Assembly (NCBI RefSeq): GCF_900169265.1
Contig: NZ_FXYX01000002.1
Location: forward strand, 124,001 to 188,000
Origin: Brevibacterium iodinum ATCC 49514
GTDB lineage: Bacteria; Actinomycetota; Actinomycetes; Actinomycetales; Brevibacteriaceae
Direction: 5' to 3'
Length of the DNA stretch: 64,000 nt
Part shown: one piece after another, positions 19,824 to 30,387 of the stretch
Layout of the letters: the number at the start of each line of letters is the position of its first letter
How positions within the stretch are numbered: position 1 is the stretch's first letter
Notes under the pieces: generated by a model
What the model was told of the DNA's origin: nothing
Database searches by the model: none
Seen by the model: the letters and a program-made list of their open reading frames with translations, nothing else
Position numbers and translations under genes: made by a program

Positions 19824-22694
19824 TCAGGACTTGAGCATCGGCTTGAGGAACCGTCCGGTGTGCGATTCGGCCACCTCGGCGACCTCTTCGGGAGTGCCCT
19901 GGGCGATGATCTGCCCACCGCCGCGGCCGCCCTCGGGTCCGAGGTCGATGATGTGATCGGCATTGCCGATGACATCGAGGTTGTGTTCGATGACGATGAC
20001 CGTATTGCCTTTGTCGACGAGTCCCTGGAGGACCATGAGCAGCTTCGAGATGTCCTCGAAGTGCAGACCGGTCGTCGGTTCGTCGAGCACGTAGACGGTG
20101 CGACCGCGGGAGCGCTTCTGCAGTTCGGCGGCGAGCTTGACACGCTGAGCCTCGCCGCCGGAGAGAGTCGTGGCCGGTTGGCCGAGTCGGACATAGCCGA
20201 GCCCCACCTCGACGAGGGTCTTGAGATGTCGCGAGATCGCGGGAATCGCGGCGAAGAAGTCGTTGGCCTCCTCGATGGGCATATCGAGGACCTCGGCGAT
20301 GTTCTTCCCCTTGAACGTGACCTCCAGGGTCTCCCGGTTGTACCGGGCGCCCTGGCAGACCTCACAGGGGACGTAGACGTCGGGCAGGAAGTTCATCTCG
20401 ATCTTGATCGTGCCGTCGCCGCTGCAGTTCTCGCAGCGTCCGCCCTTGACGTTGAAGGAGAATCGACCGGGCAGATAGCCGCGGACCTTCGCCGATTCGG
20501 TTTCGGCGAACAGTCGGCGCACATGGTCGAAGACGCCGGTGTAGGTCGCGGGATTCGACCGCGGCGTGCGACCGATCGGAGACTGGTCGACGTGGACGAC
20601 CTTGTCGAGATGGTCCAGACCGGTCACGCGCTTGTGCCGTCCCGGCACCCGCGAGGCGCCGTTGAGGACGTTGGCCATCTGTGTGTAGAGGATCTCGTTG
20701 ACCAGAGTCGATTTGCCCGAACCGGACACGCCGGTGACTGCGGTGAGCACACCGAGCGGGAAGGACACCGTGACGTCGCGCAGGTTGTTCTCCACGGCCT
20801 TCTCGACGGTGACCATCCGGTCCTTGTCGACGGAGCGGCGGGTCGGCGGGATCTGGATCGTTCGTCGGCCGGAGAGGTAGTCGCCGGTGATCGATCCCTC
20901 GGCATCCCTGAGGCCGGTGACGGGACCGGAATAGACGACCTCTCCCCCGTGCTCGCCGGCGCCGGGTCCGATATCGACGATCCAGTCGGCGGATTCGATG
21001 GTGTCCTCATCGTGTTCGACGACGATGAGGGTGTTGCCGAGATCCTTGAGCTTGTTGAGTGTTTCGATGAGTCGGCGGTTGTCTCGCTGGTGCAGTCCGA
21101 TCGAGGGCTCGTCGAGGACGTAGAGGACGCCGACGAGGCCGGACCCGATCTGCGTGGCCAGGCGGATGCGCTGGGCCTCGCCGCCGGAGAGCGTACCGGC
21201 TGCCCGGTTGAGGCTGAGGTAGTCGAGGCCGACGTCGAGGAGGAACCCGAGCCGGGCGTTGATCTCCTTCATCACCTGCGCCGCCACGGCGGCATCGCGG
21301 GAGCTCAGCTCGAGGGAGCCGAGGAAGGAAGCTGCTTCATCGAGGGCGAGTTCGGAGACCTCGGCGATGGACCTGTCTCCGACCTTGACGGCGAGGATCT
21401 CCGGTTTGAGGCGCGTACCGTCACAGCTGGCACACGGGATCTCGCGCATATAGGACTCGTAGCGTTCCCTCGACCACTCGGATTCTGTTTCCTCGTGCTT
21501 GCGCTGAATGTATTGGTAGACGCCTTCGAAGCCCGTCGAGTACGTGCGTTCACGCCCGAAGCGGTTCTTGTACTTGACGTGGACCTTGTAGTCCTTGCCC
21601 GTGAGAATCGCGGTCTTCGCGGACTTCGGCAGCTTCTTCCACGGCGTCTTCATATCGAAGCCGAGTTCGTCGCCGAGCCCCTTGAGCAGACGGTTGAAGT
21701 ACTTCGAGACCTGTTTGCCTCCCGACCAGGGGGCGATGGCGCCGGAGCCGAGGCTGAGGTCCTCGTCGGGGACGACGAGATCTTCGTCGACCTGCAGGCG
21801 CGTGCCGATCCCGTCGCAGGTGGGGCAGGCGCCGAAGGGCGAGTTGAAGGAGAACGAGCGCGGTTCGATCTCGTCGATCGTCAGCGGGTGCTCGTTCGGG
21901 CACGACATGTGCTCGGAGAAAGTGCGGGTCGTGCCTTCGTCGACGAGTTCGATGTCGATGCGTCCGTCGGCGAGCCCCAGGGCGGTCTCGACGGAGTCGG
22001 TCAGCCGCGGGCGCATTCCCGATTTGGCGACGAGGCGGTCGACGACCACGGAGATCGTGTGCTTGTACTGCTTCTCCAAGGTCGGCGGTTCGCTCAGGCT
22101 GATCTGCTCGCCGTCGACGATGGCCCTGGAGAAGCCCTTGGACTGCAGGTCGGCGAAGAGGTCGACGAATTCGCCCTTGCGGGACCGGACGACGGGAGCG
22201 AGGACGAGGAACTTCGTCCGTTCCTCGAGTTCGAGCAGCTGGTCGACGATCTGCTGCGGGGTCTGCTTCGTGATGACCTCACCGCAGACGGGGCAGTGCG
22301 GGATGCCGATCCGCGCCCACAGCAGGCGGAGGAAGTCATAGACCTCGGTGATCGTGCCGACGGTCGAACGCGGATTGCGCGATGTCGATTTCTGGTCGAT
22401 CGACACCGCCGGGGACAGCCCTTCGATGAAGTCGACGTCGGGTTTGTCCATCTGCCCGAGGAACATCCGGGCATAGGAGGACAGGGATTCGACGTAGCGT
22501 CGCTGCCCCTCGGCGAAGATCGTGTCGAAGGCCAGCGAGGATTTGCCGGAACCGGACAAGCCGGTGAACACGACCATCGAATCGCGCGGCAGCGCGATCT
22601 CGACGTTCTTGAGATTGTGTGCTCGCGCTCCCTTGACCCACAGGGTGTCGAGATGGGAGACGCCTGTCACTTGCTCACCGTTATTGGTTTTCAT
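19824..22694 (-). CDS. uvrA: Excinuclease ABC subunit A
   Basis: Damage-recognition ATPase of nucleotide excision repair. The 956-residue protein has two ABC modules: Walker [10 protein letters not shown] near residue 48 and GVSGSGKST near residue 650, each with an LSGGEAQR signature. Zinc-binding cysteine sets are seen at [22 protein letters not shown] and CENCSGDGT...[12 protein letters not shown] 22694 is preceded by an in-frame GTG at 22697. It lies 12-15 bp after the helicase gene and 5 bp before uvrC. Confidence 0.97.
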   Translation of the reverse strand: MKTNNGEQVTGVSHLDTLWVKGARAHNLKNVEIALPRDSMVVFTGLSGSGKSSLAFDTIFAEGQRRYVESLSSYARMFLGQMDKPDVDFIEGLSPAVSIDQKSTSRNPRSTVGTITEVYDFLRLLWARIGIPHCPVCGEVITKQTPQQIVDQLLELEERTKFLVLAPVVRSRKGEFVDLFADLQSKGFSRAIVDGEQISLSEPPTLEKQYKHTISVVVDRLVAKSGMRPRLTDSVETALGLADGRIDIELVDEGTTRTFSEHMSCPNEHPLTIDEIEPRSFSFNSPFGACPTCDGIGTRLQVDEDLVVPDEDLSLGSGAIAPWSGGKQVSKYFNRLLKGLGDELGFDMKTPWKKLPKSAKTAILTGKDYKVHVKYKNRFGRERTYSTGFEGVYQYIQRKHEETESEWSRERYESYMREIPCASCDGTRLKPEILAVKVGDRSIAEVSELALDEAASFLGSLELSSRDAAVAAQVMKEINARLGFLLDVGLDYLSLNRAAGTLSGGEAQRIRLATQIGSGLVGVLYVLDEPSIGLHQRDNRRLIETLNKLKDLGNTLIVVEHDEDTIESADWIVDIGPGAGEHGGEVVYSGPVTGLRDAEGSITGDYLSGRRTIQIPPTRRSVDKDRMVTVEKAVENNLRDVTVSFPLGVLTAVTGVSGSGKSTLVNEILYTQMANVLNGASRVPGRHKRVTGLDHLDKVVHVDQSPIGRTPRSNPATYTGVFDHVRRLFAETESAKVRGYLPGRFSFNVKGGRCENCSGDGTIKIEMNFLPDVYVPCEVCQGARYNRETLEVTFKGKNIAEVLDMPIEEANDFFAAIPAISRHLKTLVEVGLGYVRLGQPATTLSGGEAQRVKLAAELQKRSRGRTVYVLDEPTTGLHFEDISKLLMVLQGLVDKGNTVIVIEHNLDVIGNADHIIDLGPEGGRGGGQIIAQGTPEEVAEVAESHTGRFLKPMLKS

Positions 22695-22709
22695 CACCTG
22701 ACCACTGTA

Positions 22710-25247
22710 TTACTCGGCACTGACATTGCTGTATTCGCAGCGGTTTCCGGCAAATCTGCCGATCTCTCCGACGGAGAGGATGCGGAGCACGATATCTCCG
22801 GATTCGTCGCTGGCGGCCACGTCCACCTCGGCGTCGATGGCCCAGTCCCTGTTGTCGTCGGGATCGGCGAGGATCTGTCGGACGCTCCATGTGTCTGAAC
22901 CGGGTGTGATGTCGATATATTCCCGACCGCGGGCCTTCTGGTCGACGATGAGCTCTCCGTATTCGTCGTAGAAGTCCTCGATCGCGTCTTCCCAGGCACG
23001 GGAGTCGAATCCGGATTCGGCGTCGAGGCGGCCGAGCTCCGTGTAGTTCGCACGTTCGGCCAGCAGAACTCGGTGGAACAGGGCATTGCGGACCTCTGCG
23101 GTGAACACCTTCGTGTTCTCGGAGAAGCGGCGGTCGAGTGCCGGCAGATCGTCGGGGGCTTCGGTGGGGTCGAGCCCCTGCAGGGTGCGCCATTCGTCGA
23201 GCAGCGACGAATCCGTCCGTGCGATGGTTTCACCACACCATTCGATGATGGTCTCGAGTTCCTCGGTCCGGTTCTCCGCGGGGACGTTGTGGAGCAGTGC
23301 GCGGTAGACGTCGGTGAGGTAGCGCAGCAGGCTGCCCTCGGCCCGGGCGAGACCGTAGTAACCGACGAACTGGGTGAAGCCCATGGCCTGCTCGAGCATG
23401 TCACGGACGACGGATTTGGGTTCGAAGCCGCCTCGGTGGAGCCAGGGATGGGTCTCGACGAAGTGGTCGAAGGCCGGGTCGAGCATCTCGGCCAGGGGTG
23501 CGGGGCTTTCGATCTCGTCGAGGATCGCCATGCGTTCGGCGTATTCGACGCCTTCTGCCTTGAGCTCGGCCAGGGTCTCTCCCTTGATCCGGTCGAGTTG
23601 GCCCTTCAGTATCTGGAACGGCACCGAGGTGGTCGCCTCGACGATGGATACGACGTCGAGGGCGTAGGTGTCGTCGTCCTCGTCGAGAAGCTCCAGTGCG
23701 GCGAGCACGAAGGGAGCCAGGGGCTGGTTGAGCGCGAACTGGGGGCCGAGGTCCTGGGTGGCGATGAGTTCGCTGCCGCGGACCTCGATGAGTCCGGCGT
23801 CGATGAGGGAGCGTCCGATGCTGATCGCGGTGAGTTTGAGGTCGAGCCGGCGTTCCCTTGTCTCATGCGTCTTGTCGATGAAGTCGCTGATGGTCGACAC
23901 ATCGGAGCCGGGACGGGCGACGAGGTTGAGGATCGTCGAGTGGTCGATCTTCATCCGCGGCCGCAGGGTCTCGGATTCGCCTTCGATGAGTTTTGCGAAG
24001 GTCTCTTCGGACCAGCCCACGAAGCCGACCGGAGCGGCCTTCTTCTTGACCTTCTTCTTTTTCTTCTTGTCATCGTTGGCCGCTTTGGCTTCTGCCTTGA
24101 GGTTGTCGATGACGTGTTCGGGGGCTTGGGCGATGACGTAGCCGCGGGTATCGAATCCGGCGCGGCCGGCACGTCCGGCGAGCTGTTGGAATTCGCGGAC
24201 GCTGAGTCTGCGCATCTTCCGCCCGTCGAACTTCGTCAGTCCGGTCAGCAGCACGGAGCGGATGGGCACATTGATACCCACGCCGAGGGTGTCGGTGCCG
24301 GAGATGACGAGCAGCAGTCCCTTCAGCGCGAGCTGTTCGATGAGACGGCGGTACTTCGGCAGCATTCCGGCGTGGTGGACGCCGACGCCGTGCAGCAGCA
24401 GTTTGCGCAGGCTGGTCCCGAATCCCTTGCCGAAGGTGAAGCCCTTGATGGCTGCGGCGATCGCGGCCTTCTGTTCCTTGGAGGCGAGATCCACCGAGAG
24501 CAGGTTGGTGGCGAGGTCGATGGCACCGTTCTGAGAGTAGGAGACGACGTAGACCGGGGCTTTGTCGTTGCGGACGAGGCCGCGGAGAGTGTCCGAGAGC
24601 GTCTCCGTCGAATATTCGTAGTCGAGCGGGACCGGCCTGGTCGCCGAGGTGACCACGGAGGAGTCGCGTCCGGTCGTCTCCGTCATCGTCCGTCGGATGT
24701 CGGTGGTGTCGCCCAAGGTGGCGGACATGAGGACGAACTGGGTCTGCGGCATCTCGAGGAGGGGCACCTGCCAGGCCCACCCGCGGGAGGGGTCTGCGAC
24801 GTAGTGGAATTCGTCCATGACGACCATTCCGGCGTCGAGCATTCCGCCTTCGCGCAGCGCCTGATTGGCCAGGATCTCCGCCGTGGCGCAGATGACGGTC
24901 GCCTCCGGGTTGACGGTGGAGTCGCCGGTGATCATCCCGACGTTCTCGGGGCCGAAGGCGTCGATGAGGGAGAAGAACTTCTCGCTCACCAGGGCCTTGA
25001 GCGGGGCCGTGTAGTACGACCGGATCCCGCGGGTGAAGGACTGGTAGAGAGCGAACAGAGCGACGAGTGACTTCCCCGATCCGGTCGGGGTCGCCATGAT
25101 CGTATTGTCTCCGGCGAGGATCGTGAGGAACGCCTCGTCCTGAGCCGGGTAAGGCTCGACACCGATCTCTCGGCAGTATTCGCCGAAGGACTCATAGATC
25201 GTGTCGTCGTCAGCGAATTCCGCTGGGATCTCCTGCAATCTGGCCAC
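22710..25247 (-). CDS. DEAD/DEAH-box (Ski2-like) helicase with DUF3516 C-terminal domain
   Basis: An 845-residue ATP-dependent helicase. Walker A is ATPTGSGKS (residues 52-60) and motif II is DEFH near residue 146, followed by VLMSATLGDTTDIRR (motif III) and QLAGRAGRAGFDTRG (motif VI). A lysine-rich insert (DDKKKKKKVKKKAAP) precedes the C-terminal half, which fits DUF3516. It is immediately upstream of uvrA and uvrC, suggesting a role in repair or RNA/DNA remodelling; no function is proven for this subfamily. The GTG at 25247 is the most likely start but has only a distant GGAAAGG. Divergent from the YciI gene. Confidence 0.88.
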   Translation of the reverse strand: MARLQEIPAEFADDDTIYESFGEYCREIGVEPYPAQDEAFLTILAGDNTIMATPTGSGKSLVALFALYQSFTRGIRSYYTAPLKALVSEKFFSLIDAFGPENVGMITGDSTVNPEATVICATAEILANQALREGGMLDAGMVVMDEFHYVADPSRGWAWQVPLLEMPQTQFVLMSATLGDTTDIRRTMTETTGRDSSVVTSATRPVPLDYEYSTETLSDTLRGLVRNDKAPVYVVSYSQNGAIDLATNLLSVDLASKEQKAAIAAAIKGFTFGKGFGTSLRKLLLHGVGVHHAGMLPKYRRLIEQLALKGLLLVISGTDTLGVGINVPIRSVLLTGLTKFDGRKMRRLSVREFQQLAGRAGRAGFDTRGYVIAQAPEHVIDNLKAEAKAANDDKKKKKKVKKKAAPVGFVGWSEETFAKLIEGESETLRPRMKIDHSTILNLVARPGSDVSTISDFIDKTHETRERRLDLKLTAISIGRSLIDAGLIEVRGSELIATQDLGPQFALNQPLAPFVLAALELLDEDDDTYALDVVSIVEATTSVPFQILKGQLDRIKGETLAELKAEGVEYAERMAILDEIESPAPLAEMLDPAFDHFVETHPWLHRGGFEPKSVVRDMLEQAMGFTQFVGYYGLARAEGSLLRYLTDVYRALLHNVPAENRTEELETIIEWCGETIARTDSSLLDEWRTLQGLDPTEAPDDLPALDRRFSENTKVFTAEVRNALFHRVLLAERANYTELGRLDAESGFDSRAWEDAIEDFYDEYGELIVDQKARGREYIDITPGSDTWSVRQILADPDDNRDWAIDAEVDVAASDESGDIVLRILSVGEIGRFAGNRCEYSNVSAE

Positions 25248-25270
25248 GCTGATGCACAGACCTTTCCGAT

Positions 25271-25276
25271 TAGACT
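25271..25276 (+). promoter_or_regulatory. -10 box for the YciI-family gene
   Basis: TAGACT lies 36 bp before the ATG at 25313, predicting a short leader that holds the GAGGAG site at 25301-25306. On the opposite strand TCTAAT (25269-25274 reversed) could serve the helicase, giving overlapping divergent promoters. Confidence 0.45.
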
Positions 25277-25312
25277 GGTTCCATCCTATTGCTCGACACC
25301 GAGGAGTCACAT

Positions 25313-25603
25313 ATGCCGGTCTTCGCCGTCACCTACCACTATGGTCCCGATACGGATACGCGATTGGAACACCGCCCCGCGCATCGCCGCTGGCAGGCGG
25401 AGCTGAATGAGGCCGGGACGATCCTCGCCTCCGGCCCCTTGGACAACGATCCGCAGCCGGGAGGGCTGCTGATCCTCAACGCCGCCGACCGTGCGGAGGT
25501 CGAAGGCCACCTCGCCGCCGATCCCTATGCTTCCCTCGGTGTCATCGAGTCGACGGACATCCGCGAATGGACTCCCGTGTTCGGCCCCTTCGCCCAGGGC
25601 TGA
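25313..25603 (+). CDS. YciI-family protein
   Basis: A 96-residue ferredoxin-like alpha-beta barrel protein. It has the family's conserved histidine/arginine region (YHYGPDTDTRLEHRPAHRRW) and the glycine-rich LASGPLDNDPQPGGLLI. Members are small dehalogenase-like or muconolactone-like enzymes, most without known substrate. The ATG has a strong GAGGAG site 6 nt upstream. It is a single gene between the divergent helicase and convergent terC. Confidence 0.9.
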   Translation: MPVFAVTYHYGPDTDTRLEHRPAHRRWQAELNEAGTILASGPLDNDPQPGGLLILNAADRAEVEGHLAADPYASLGVIESTDIREWTPVFGPFAQG

Positions 25604-25645
25604 GGGCCGCGCTGCCGGTCCGGGTCTGCCCGGACAGGGAAGACG

Positions 25646-25686
25646 CGAGCGGGGTCGTCCCGAGAGATCGAGACGGACCCCGCTCG
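25646..25686. terminator. Bidirectional terminator between YciI gene and terC
   Basis: Arms CGAGCGGGGTC (25646-25656) and GACCCCGCTCG (25676-25686) are perfectly complementary and followed by TTCT. They lie between convergent genes. Confidence 0.8.
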
Positions 25687-25734
25687 TTCTGAGCCGACAC
25701 GAAGGCGGTGCCGGCGCGACCGGGTTCGATCGGC

Positions 25735-26793
25735 TCAGGCCTCTTCGGATTCGTTCGAGCTGACGTCCTTGAAGGAGATGCCGTCCTTCTTCATCTTCAC
25801 GAGTGAGGCGATGGTGGCCACCACCATGGCGAGGACGATGACGGTCAGCGACAGCCACGTCGGCACCTCGGGGATCGAATGACCCCACGAGAGGAACTCC
25901 CACTCACTCGAATGCAGAGCGTGGATGATGAGCTTGACGCCGATGAAGCCGAGGATGGCAGCGATTCCGTAGTGGAGGTAGACGAGCTTGTCGACGAGTC
26001 CTCCGAGCAGGAAGTACAGCTGACGCAGACCCATGAGGGCGAACACGTTCGCAGTGAACACGAGGAACGCGTTCTGAGTGACGCCGAAGATCGCGGGAAT
26101 CGAGTCGAGAGCGAACATCACGTCGGTCGAGCCGATGGCGATGAACACGATGAACATCGGGGTCCAGTACTTCTTGTTGTCGTCGAGGGTCACCCTCAGC
26201 TTGTTGCCGTGGTATTCGTCGACGACGTTGATCCGCTTGCGCAGGAACCGGATGAGACCGTTCTCGCCGTCCCCCTCGTCTTCGGAGCTGAAGGCCTGCC
26301 GGTAGGCGACGATGAGGAGGAAGATGCCGAAGATGAAGAAGACTTCGACGAAGGCGCTGATGATCGCCGCACCTGCGAGGATGAAGATGCCGCGGAAGAT
26401 GATGGCGATGATGATGCCGACCATGAGCACTTCCTGCTGGTACTTCCGCGGTACCGAGAAGCTGCCCATGATGATGATGAAGACGAACAGGTTGTCGATG
26501 CTCAAGGAGTACTCGAGCAGCCAACCGGTGAGGAACTCGCTGCCGTGCTGGGCATCGCCGATGGCGAAGAGCGCGCCGGCGAAGACCAGCGCCAGGGCGA
26601 CGTAGAAGGCGACCCAGATGCTCGCTTCGCGCATCGACGGGGTATGTGGTCGCTTGACGACCAGCAGGAGGTCGAAGACGAGGATCGCAACGACGATGGT
26701 TCCCGAGGTGATTATGAACCAGACGGGAATCGGAGATCCGCTCGCAGCAGCTGCGTTGCCGCCGGCTGCAAGCGTGGAGGACAGGATATCCAT
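25735..26793 (-). CDS. TerC-family integral membrane protein (probable Mn2+ exporter)
   Basis: A 352-residue protein with about nine membrane helices. Two acidic helix motifs typical of TerC/Alx are present: EYSLSIDNLFVFIIIMGSF near residue 90 and IGSTDVMFALDSIPAIFGVTQ near residue 215. Recent work on family members supports Mn2+ efflux during exoprotein metalation or metal stress. The ATG at 26793 has a GAAAGG site. It is preceded by a probable yybP-ykoY riboswitch and its own promoter, so expression is likely manganese-controlled. Confidence 0.92.
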   Translation of the reverse strand: MDILSSTLAAGGNAAAASGSPIPVWFIITSGTIVVAILVFDLLLVVKRPHTPSMREASIWVAFYVALALVFAGALFAIGDAQHGSEFLTGWLLEYSLSIDNLFVFIIIMGSFSVPRKYQQEVLMVGIIIAIIFRGIFILAGAAIISAFVEVFFIFGIFLLIVAYRQAFSSEDEGDGENGLIRFLRKRINVVDEYHGNKLRVTLDDNKKYWTPMFIVFIAIGSTDVMFALDSIPAIFGVTQNAFLVFTANVFALMGLRQLYFLLGGLVDKLVYLHYGIAAILGFIGVKLIIHALHSSEWEFLSWGHSIPEVPTWLSLTVIVLAMVVATIASLVKMKKDGISFKDVSSNESEEA

Positions 26794-26825
26794 GGATGCC
26801 TTTCGTGGTGAACAGGATGTATCCA

Positions 26826-26930
26826 GGTCGAAAGTCTCTCCCACGCGATGAATCTGCGTGCGCTCCGCGTCCGGACCCCTGGTGGGGTCGTGGTGACGAC
26901 CGCGGATGGACGGGATACTCCCTTTCGCCA
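26826..26930 (-). promoter_or_regulatory. Probable yybP-ykoY (Mn2+-sensing) riboswitch upstream of terC
   Basis: On the reverse strand the leader begins GGCGAAAGGGAGTATCCC and ends GGGAGAGACTTTCG. The outer CGAAAG (26922-26927) pairs with CTTTCG (26829-26834). An inner CCGCG/CGCGG helix and a CACGC/GCGTG hairpin follow. The 5' GGGAGTA and 3' GAGACTTT elements match the two conserved loops of yybP-ykoY. It lies 35 nt before the terC start, and TerC is the commonest partner of this class. Structure drawn by eye. Confidence 0.75.
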
Positions 26931-26937
26931 GCACACC

Positions 26938-26943
26938 AGTATA
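26938..26943 (-). promoter_or_regulatory. -10 box of the terC transcript
   Basis: TATACT on the reverse strand predicts a transcript start near 26931, immediately before the riboswitch. No convincing -35 box is seen. It lies between the uvrB stop and the riboswitch. Confidence 0.6.
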
Positions 26944-26979
26944 AACACGCGGGCATCACTCGCGCGTCACCGGTGCGGA

Positions 26980-29112
26980 TCAGGCGTGCCCGGCCTCCTT
27001 CATCTGGCGCAGCTCCTGCTTGAGGTCGGAGAGCTCATCGCGCAGTCGTGCGGCGAGCTCGAACTGCAGCTCCGCGGCGGCCGAATGCATCTGCGAGGTC
27101 AGTGATTCGATGAGTTCTGTGAGGTCAGCCGCCGGCGGGCGCAGCGAACCGGGCTTGCCGGCGGCTTCCCTCTGTTCGTCGGTCAGGGTCGAGTTGTAGC
27201 CTCGTTTGCCCTTGCCGTAGTCGAACTCGGTGAGCAGCTCTCGAGTGTCCTCGTCCTCACGCTGCAGTCGTTCGGTGATGTCTGCGATCCGCTTGACCAG
27301 CGGCGCCGGATCGATTCCGTGCTCTTCGTTGTAGGCGATCTGGATGGCGCGCCTGCGGTCGGTCTCGTCGATGGCGGTGCGCATCGAATCCGTGATCGTG
27401 TCGGCGTACATGTGCACCTGGCCGTTGAGGTTACGTGCGGCACGACCGATCGTCTGGATGAGCGAGGTCGACGACCGTAGGAAGCCTTCCTTGTCGGCAT
27501 CGAGGATCGCCACGAGGGAGACCTCGGGAAGGTCGAGGCCCTCACGCAGGAGGTTGATGCCGACCAGCACATCGAATTCGCCCGCGCGCAGCTCTGTGAG
27601 CAGCTCCACACGTCGCAGAGTGTCGACGTCGGAGTGGAGGTACTGGACGCGGATATCGTGTTCGAGCAGATAGTCGGTGAGATCTTCGGCCATCTTCTTC
27701 GTCAGGGTCGTCACGAGCACACGCTCATTCGCGTCGACACGGGTCTTGATCTCGTCGAGCAGGTCGTCGATCTGCCCCTTCGTCGGCTTGACCTTGATCT
27801 CGGGGTCGACGAGTCCGGTGGGGCGGATGATCTGCTGGACGTATCCGTTGGCGTTGCCGAGTTCGAAGTTGCCGGGTGTGGCCGACAGGTACACGCTCTG
27901 TCCCACGCGCTCCCGGAACTCGTCGAACTTCAGCGGCCGGTTGTCCATGGCGCTGGGCAGACGGAAACCGTGCTCGACGAGGGTGCGCTTGCGCGACATG
28001 TCGCCTTCGTACATTCCGCCGATCTGCGGGACCGTGACATGGGATTCGTCGATGACGAGGAGGAAGTCCTCGGGGAAGTAGTCGAGCAGACAGTTCGGTG
28101 CCGAGCCGGGTGCGCGACCGTCGATATGCCGGGAGTAGTTCTCGATGCCGGAGGTGAAACCCATCGATTCCATCATCTCGAGGTCGTAGGTCGTGCGCAT
28201 CTTCAGCCGTTGGGCTTCCAGCAGCTTGTTCTGCGATTCGAACTCGCTCAGCCGCTTCTGCAGCTCGTCCTCGATGCCGCTGATCGCGGTGGCCATCCGG
28301 TTCTCACCGGCGACGTAGTGGCTGGCCGGGAACACGTGGATGGTGTCCTCGTCGCGCACGATCTCGCCCGTCAGCGGGTGGAGGGTCTGCAGCGTTTCGA
28401 TCTCGTCGCCGAAGAATTCGATCCGCAGCGCGAGCTCCTCGTACTGCGGGATGATCTCGACGGTGTCTCCTCGCACGCGGAAGGTCCCGCGGGTGAAAGC
28501 CATATCATTGCGGGCGTACTGCATCGACACGAAGCGTTTGAGCAGTTCGTCCCGATCGCATTCGTCGCCCTTGTGAAGGGTGACCATCCGGTCGACGTAC
28601 TCCTCAGGAGTGCCGAGACCGTAGATGCACGACACCGTCGAGACCACGACGACGTCGCGTCTGGTGAGCAGCGAGTTCGTGGCCGAGTGCCGGAGACGTT
28701 CGACTTCGTCGTTGATCGAGGAGTCCTTCTCGATGAACGTGTCCGTCTGCGGCACATAGGCTTCCGGCTGGTAGTAGTCGTAGTAGGAGACGAAGTACTC
28801 GACCGCGTTGTTGGGCAGCAGCTGTCGGAACTCGTTCGCCAGCTGCGCGGCGAGAGTTTTGTTCGGCGCCATGATCAGGGTCGGTCTCTGCACCTGCTCG
28901 ATGAGCCATGCCGTCGTCGCCGACTTGCCTGTGCCGGTGGCACCGAGGAGGACGATGTCCCGCTCTCCCGCGTCGAGCCGGTCGGAGATCTCTCGGATCG
29001 CCGTCGGCTGGTCACCGGAGGGAGAGTACTCGGAGACGACCTCGAAGGGCGCCACCTCACGGGTGACGTCGGGGCGGTGGCCGATCGCTGGCAGGGGGCG
29101 TTCTGAGCTCAT
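26980..29112 (-). CDS. uvrB: Excinuclease ABC subunit B
   Basis: Damage-verifying helicase-like subunit that is loaded by UvrA and recruits UvrC. The 710-residue protein has Walker [12 protein letters not shown] near residue 55 and the beta-hairpin region [21 protein letters not shown] near residue 110. The DESH box is in [10 protein letters not shown] near residue 345. It ends with a UVR motif ([29 protein letters not shown], shown here only to note the [10 protein letters not shown] core). The start ATG 29112 has TAGGGT ending exactly 6 nt upstream, suggesting a leaderless mRNA. Confidence 0.97.
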   Translation of the reverse strand: MSSERPLPAIGHRPDVTREVAPFEVVSEYSPSGDQPTAIREISDRLDAGERDIVLLGATGTGKSATTAWLIEQVQRPTLIMAPNKTLAAQLANEFRQLLPNNAVEYFVSYYDYYQPEAYVPQTDTFIEKDSSINDEVERLRHSATNSLLTRRDVVVVSTVSCIYGLGTPEEYVDRMVTLHKGDECDRDELLKRFVSMQYARNDMAFTRGTFRVRGDTVEIIPQYEELALRIEFFGDEIETLQTLHPLTGEIVRDEDTIHVFPASHYVAGENRMATAISGIEDELQKRLSEFESQNKLLEAQRLKMRTTYDLEMMESMGFTSGIENYSRHIDGRAPGSAPNCLLDYFPEDFLLVIDESHVTVPQIGGMYEGDMSRKRTLVEHGFRLPSAMDNRPLKFDEFRERVGQSVYLSATPGNFELGNANGYVQQIIRPTGLVDPEIKVKPTKGQIDDLLDEIKTRVDANERVLVTTLTKKMAEDLTDYLLEHDIRVQYLHSDVDTLRRVELLTELRAGEFDVLVGINLLREGLDLPEVSLVAILDADKEGFLRSSTSLIQTIGRAARNLNGQVHMYADTITDSMRTAIDETDRRRAIQIAYNEEHGIDPAPLVKRIADITERLQREDEDTRELLTEFDYGKGKRGYNSTLTDEQREAAGKPGSLRPPAADLTELIESLTSQMHSAAAELQFELAARLRDELSDLKQELRQMKEAGHA

Positions 29113-29118
29113 AGTCCA

Positions 29119-29124
29119 ACCCTA
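29119..29124 (-). promoter_or_regulatory. -10 box of uvrB, leaderless layout
   Basis: TAGGGT on the reverse strand, then 6 nt, then the uvrB ATG. No ribosome-binding site lies in between. Confidence 0.5.
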
Positions 29125-29202
29125 GCCCCCGCCCCTGACATTGGGCAGACCGGAGTCGGAACGACAGCCTCGGCGAAGTGTCCGCCGACGTGGGTCAGCG
29201 TG

Positions 29203-30378
29203 TCAGTCGAAGCTGTCGGGCACCAGTCGGCGGCGCATCTGCAGGAAGTACGGTTCCTTCGATTCCGCATATGTTCGTATCATCTGCCCGTTCGTCCCGC
29301 CCGCAGCCTTGGCTTCGGCCACACGGTCTCTCTTCAACTCGAGGTAACGGTCCCGCTCGCCCGTGTCCGCGATGAGCAGGTCACGGAATGCGCGGGCGAA
29401 GCGCACACCGACCGAGTCCGCAGTGCGCACATGCAGATCGACGGCGCGGCCGGGGTCCGTGTTCGCGTGGAACCATTTCCCTTCGGTCGACTCTTCGCCG
29501 AGATGGTCGCTCGTCTCGGCACCCGGATAACCGAGTTCGGCCAGTCGGGGTGCCAGCTCCCTGGCGGCGGTGAGATCGGGGACGAGGAGCTGCAGATCGA
29601 TGACGTCCATGGCGGGCAGTCCCGGCACAGAGGTGGAGCCGATATGTTCGATGGCGAACTTCTCGCCCGTTCCGTGTCGCAGCTTCCTGATCGCTCTCTG
29701 TGCGTCACCGATCCAGTCGGCCTCCGCGGGATCGACGAGTTCGAGGGCTGCCTTCGGTGCCCGCTGCCCGGACGCGAGATTGGCGGCGAAGGGGCGGATC
29801 CGCGATTCGATGAGCCGGGCGACCGCGGCCTTCGTCTCTTCGACGGGACCGGAGTTGTCGATGATGACATCGCAGGCTGCTCGGCGGGTGTCGTCATCGG
29901 CTTGGCGCGAGATCCGTGCGGCGGCGTCGTCGCGGTCCATTCCGCGGGAGTCCATGAGCCGCTGCAGACGCACCTCGGCGGGCACGTCGACGAGGAGATT
30001 GAGGTGGTAGGCCGGTGTCATGTCGTTCTCGACGAGCAGCGGGACGTCGTGGACGACGATCTCGGCCTCGGCGTGTCTGGCGAAGTGTTCGGCGGTGCGG
30101 TCGCGGATCGCCGGATGCATCAGGCCGTTGAGCCGTGCTGTGTGGTCGGAATCGACGAAGGCTGCCGCGGCCAGTGCCGGCCGGTCGAGCGAACCGTCGG
30201 AGTGCAGCACCTGCGGCCCGAAGGCCTCGGCCAGCTTCTCAAGCAGCGGCTGTCCGGGTTCGACGACTTCGCGGGCGATTCTGTCGGCGTCGACGATTAC
30301 TGCCCCGTGTTCGACGAGCATTGCGGACACCGTTGACTTTCCGGCGCCGATTCCGCCGGTGAGACCGATTCTCAGCAT
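29203..30378 (-). CDS. coaE: Dephospho-CoA kinase fused to a GrpB/UPF0157 domain
   Basis: Last step of CoA synthesis: phosphorylates the 3'-hydroxyl of dephospho-CoA. The 391-residue protein has a CoaE domain (residues 1-200, P-loop GLTGGIGAGKST at 6-17, DADRIAREVV) followed by a GrpB-like nucleotidyltransferase-fold domain (about 215-385, with IEHIGSTSVPGLPAMDVIDL). This fusion is the usual actinobacterial form; the GrpB part's role is unclear. TAGGAT lies 6 nt before the ATG, and AGGA within it could alternatively serve as a ribosome-binding site. Confidence 0.95.
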   Translation of the reverse strand: MLRIGLTGGIGAGKSTVSAMLVEHGAVIVDADRIAREVVEPGQPLLEKLAEAFGPQVLHSDGSLDRPALAAAAFVDSDHTARLNGLMHPAIRDRTAEHFARHAEAEIVVHDVPLLVENDMTPAYHLNLLVDVPAEVRLQRLMDSRGMDRDDAAARISRQADDDTRRAACDVIIDNSGPVEETKAAVARLIESRIRPFAANLASGQRAPKAALELVDPAEADWIGDAQRAIRKLRHGTGEKFAIEHIGSTSVPGLPAMDVIDLQLLVPDLTAARELAPRLAELGYPGAETSDHLGEESTEGKWFHANTDPGRAVDLHVRTADSVGVRFARAFRDLLIADTGERDRYLELKRDRVAEAKAAGGTNGQMIRTYAESKEPYFLQMRRRLVPDSFD

Positions 30379-30387
30379 GGGATCATC

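Noticed and set aside
19770..22898. 1042-codon open frame on the forward strand
   Set aside because: It is the antisense of uvrA (and ends of its neighbours). uvrA has full motifs; the antisense product is low-complexity in D, E, V and L, typical of GC-rich shadow frames.
23073..25070. 665-codon forward open frame
   Set aside because: Antisense of the helicase gene; composition is that of a shadow frame.
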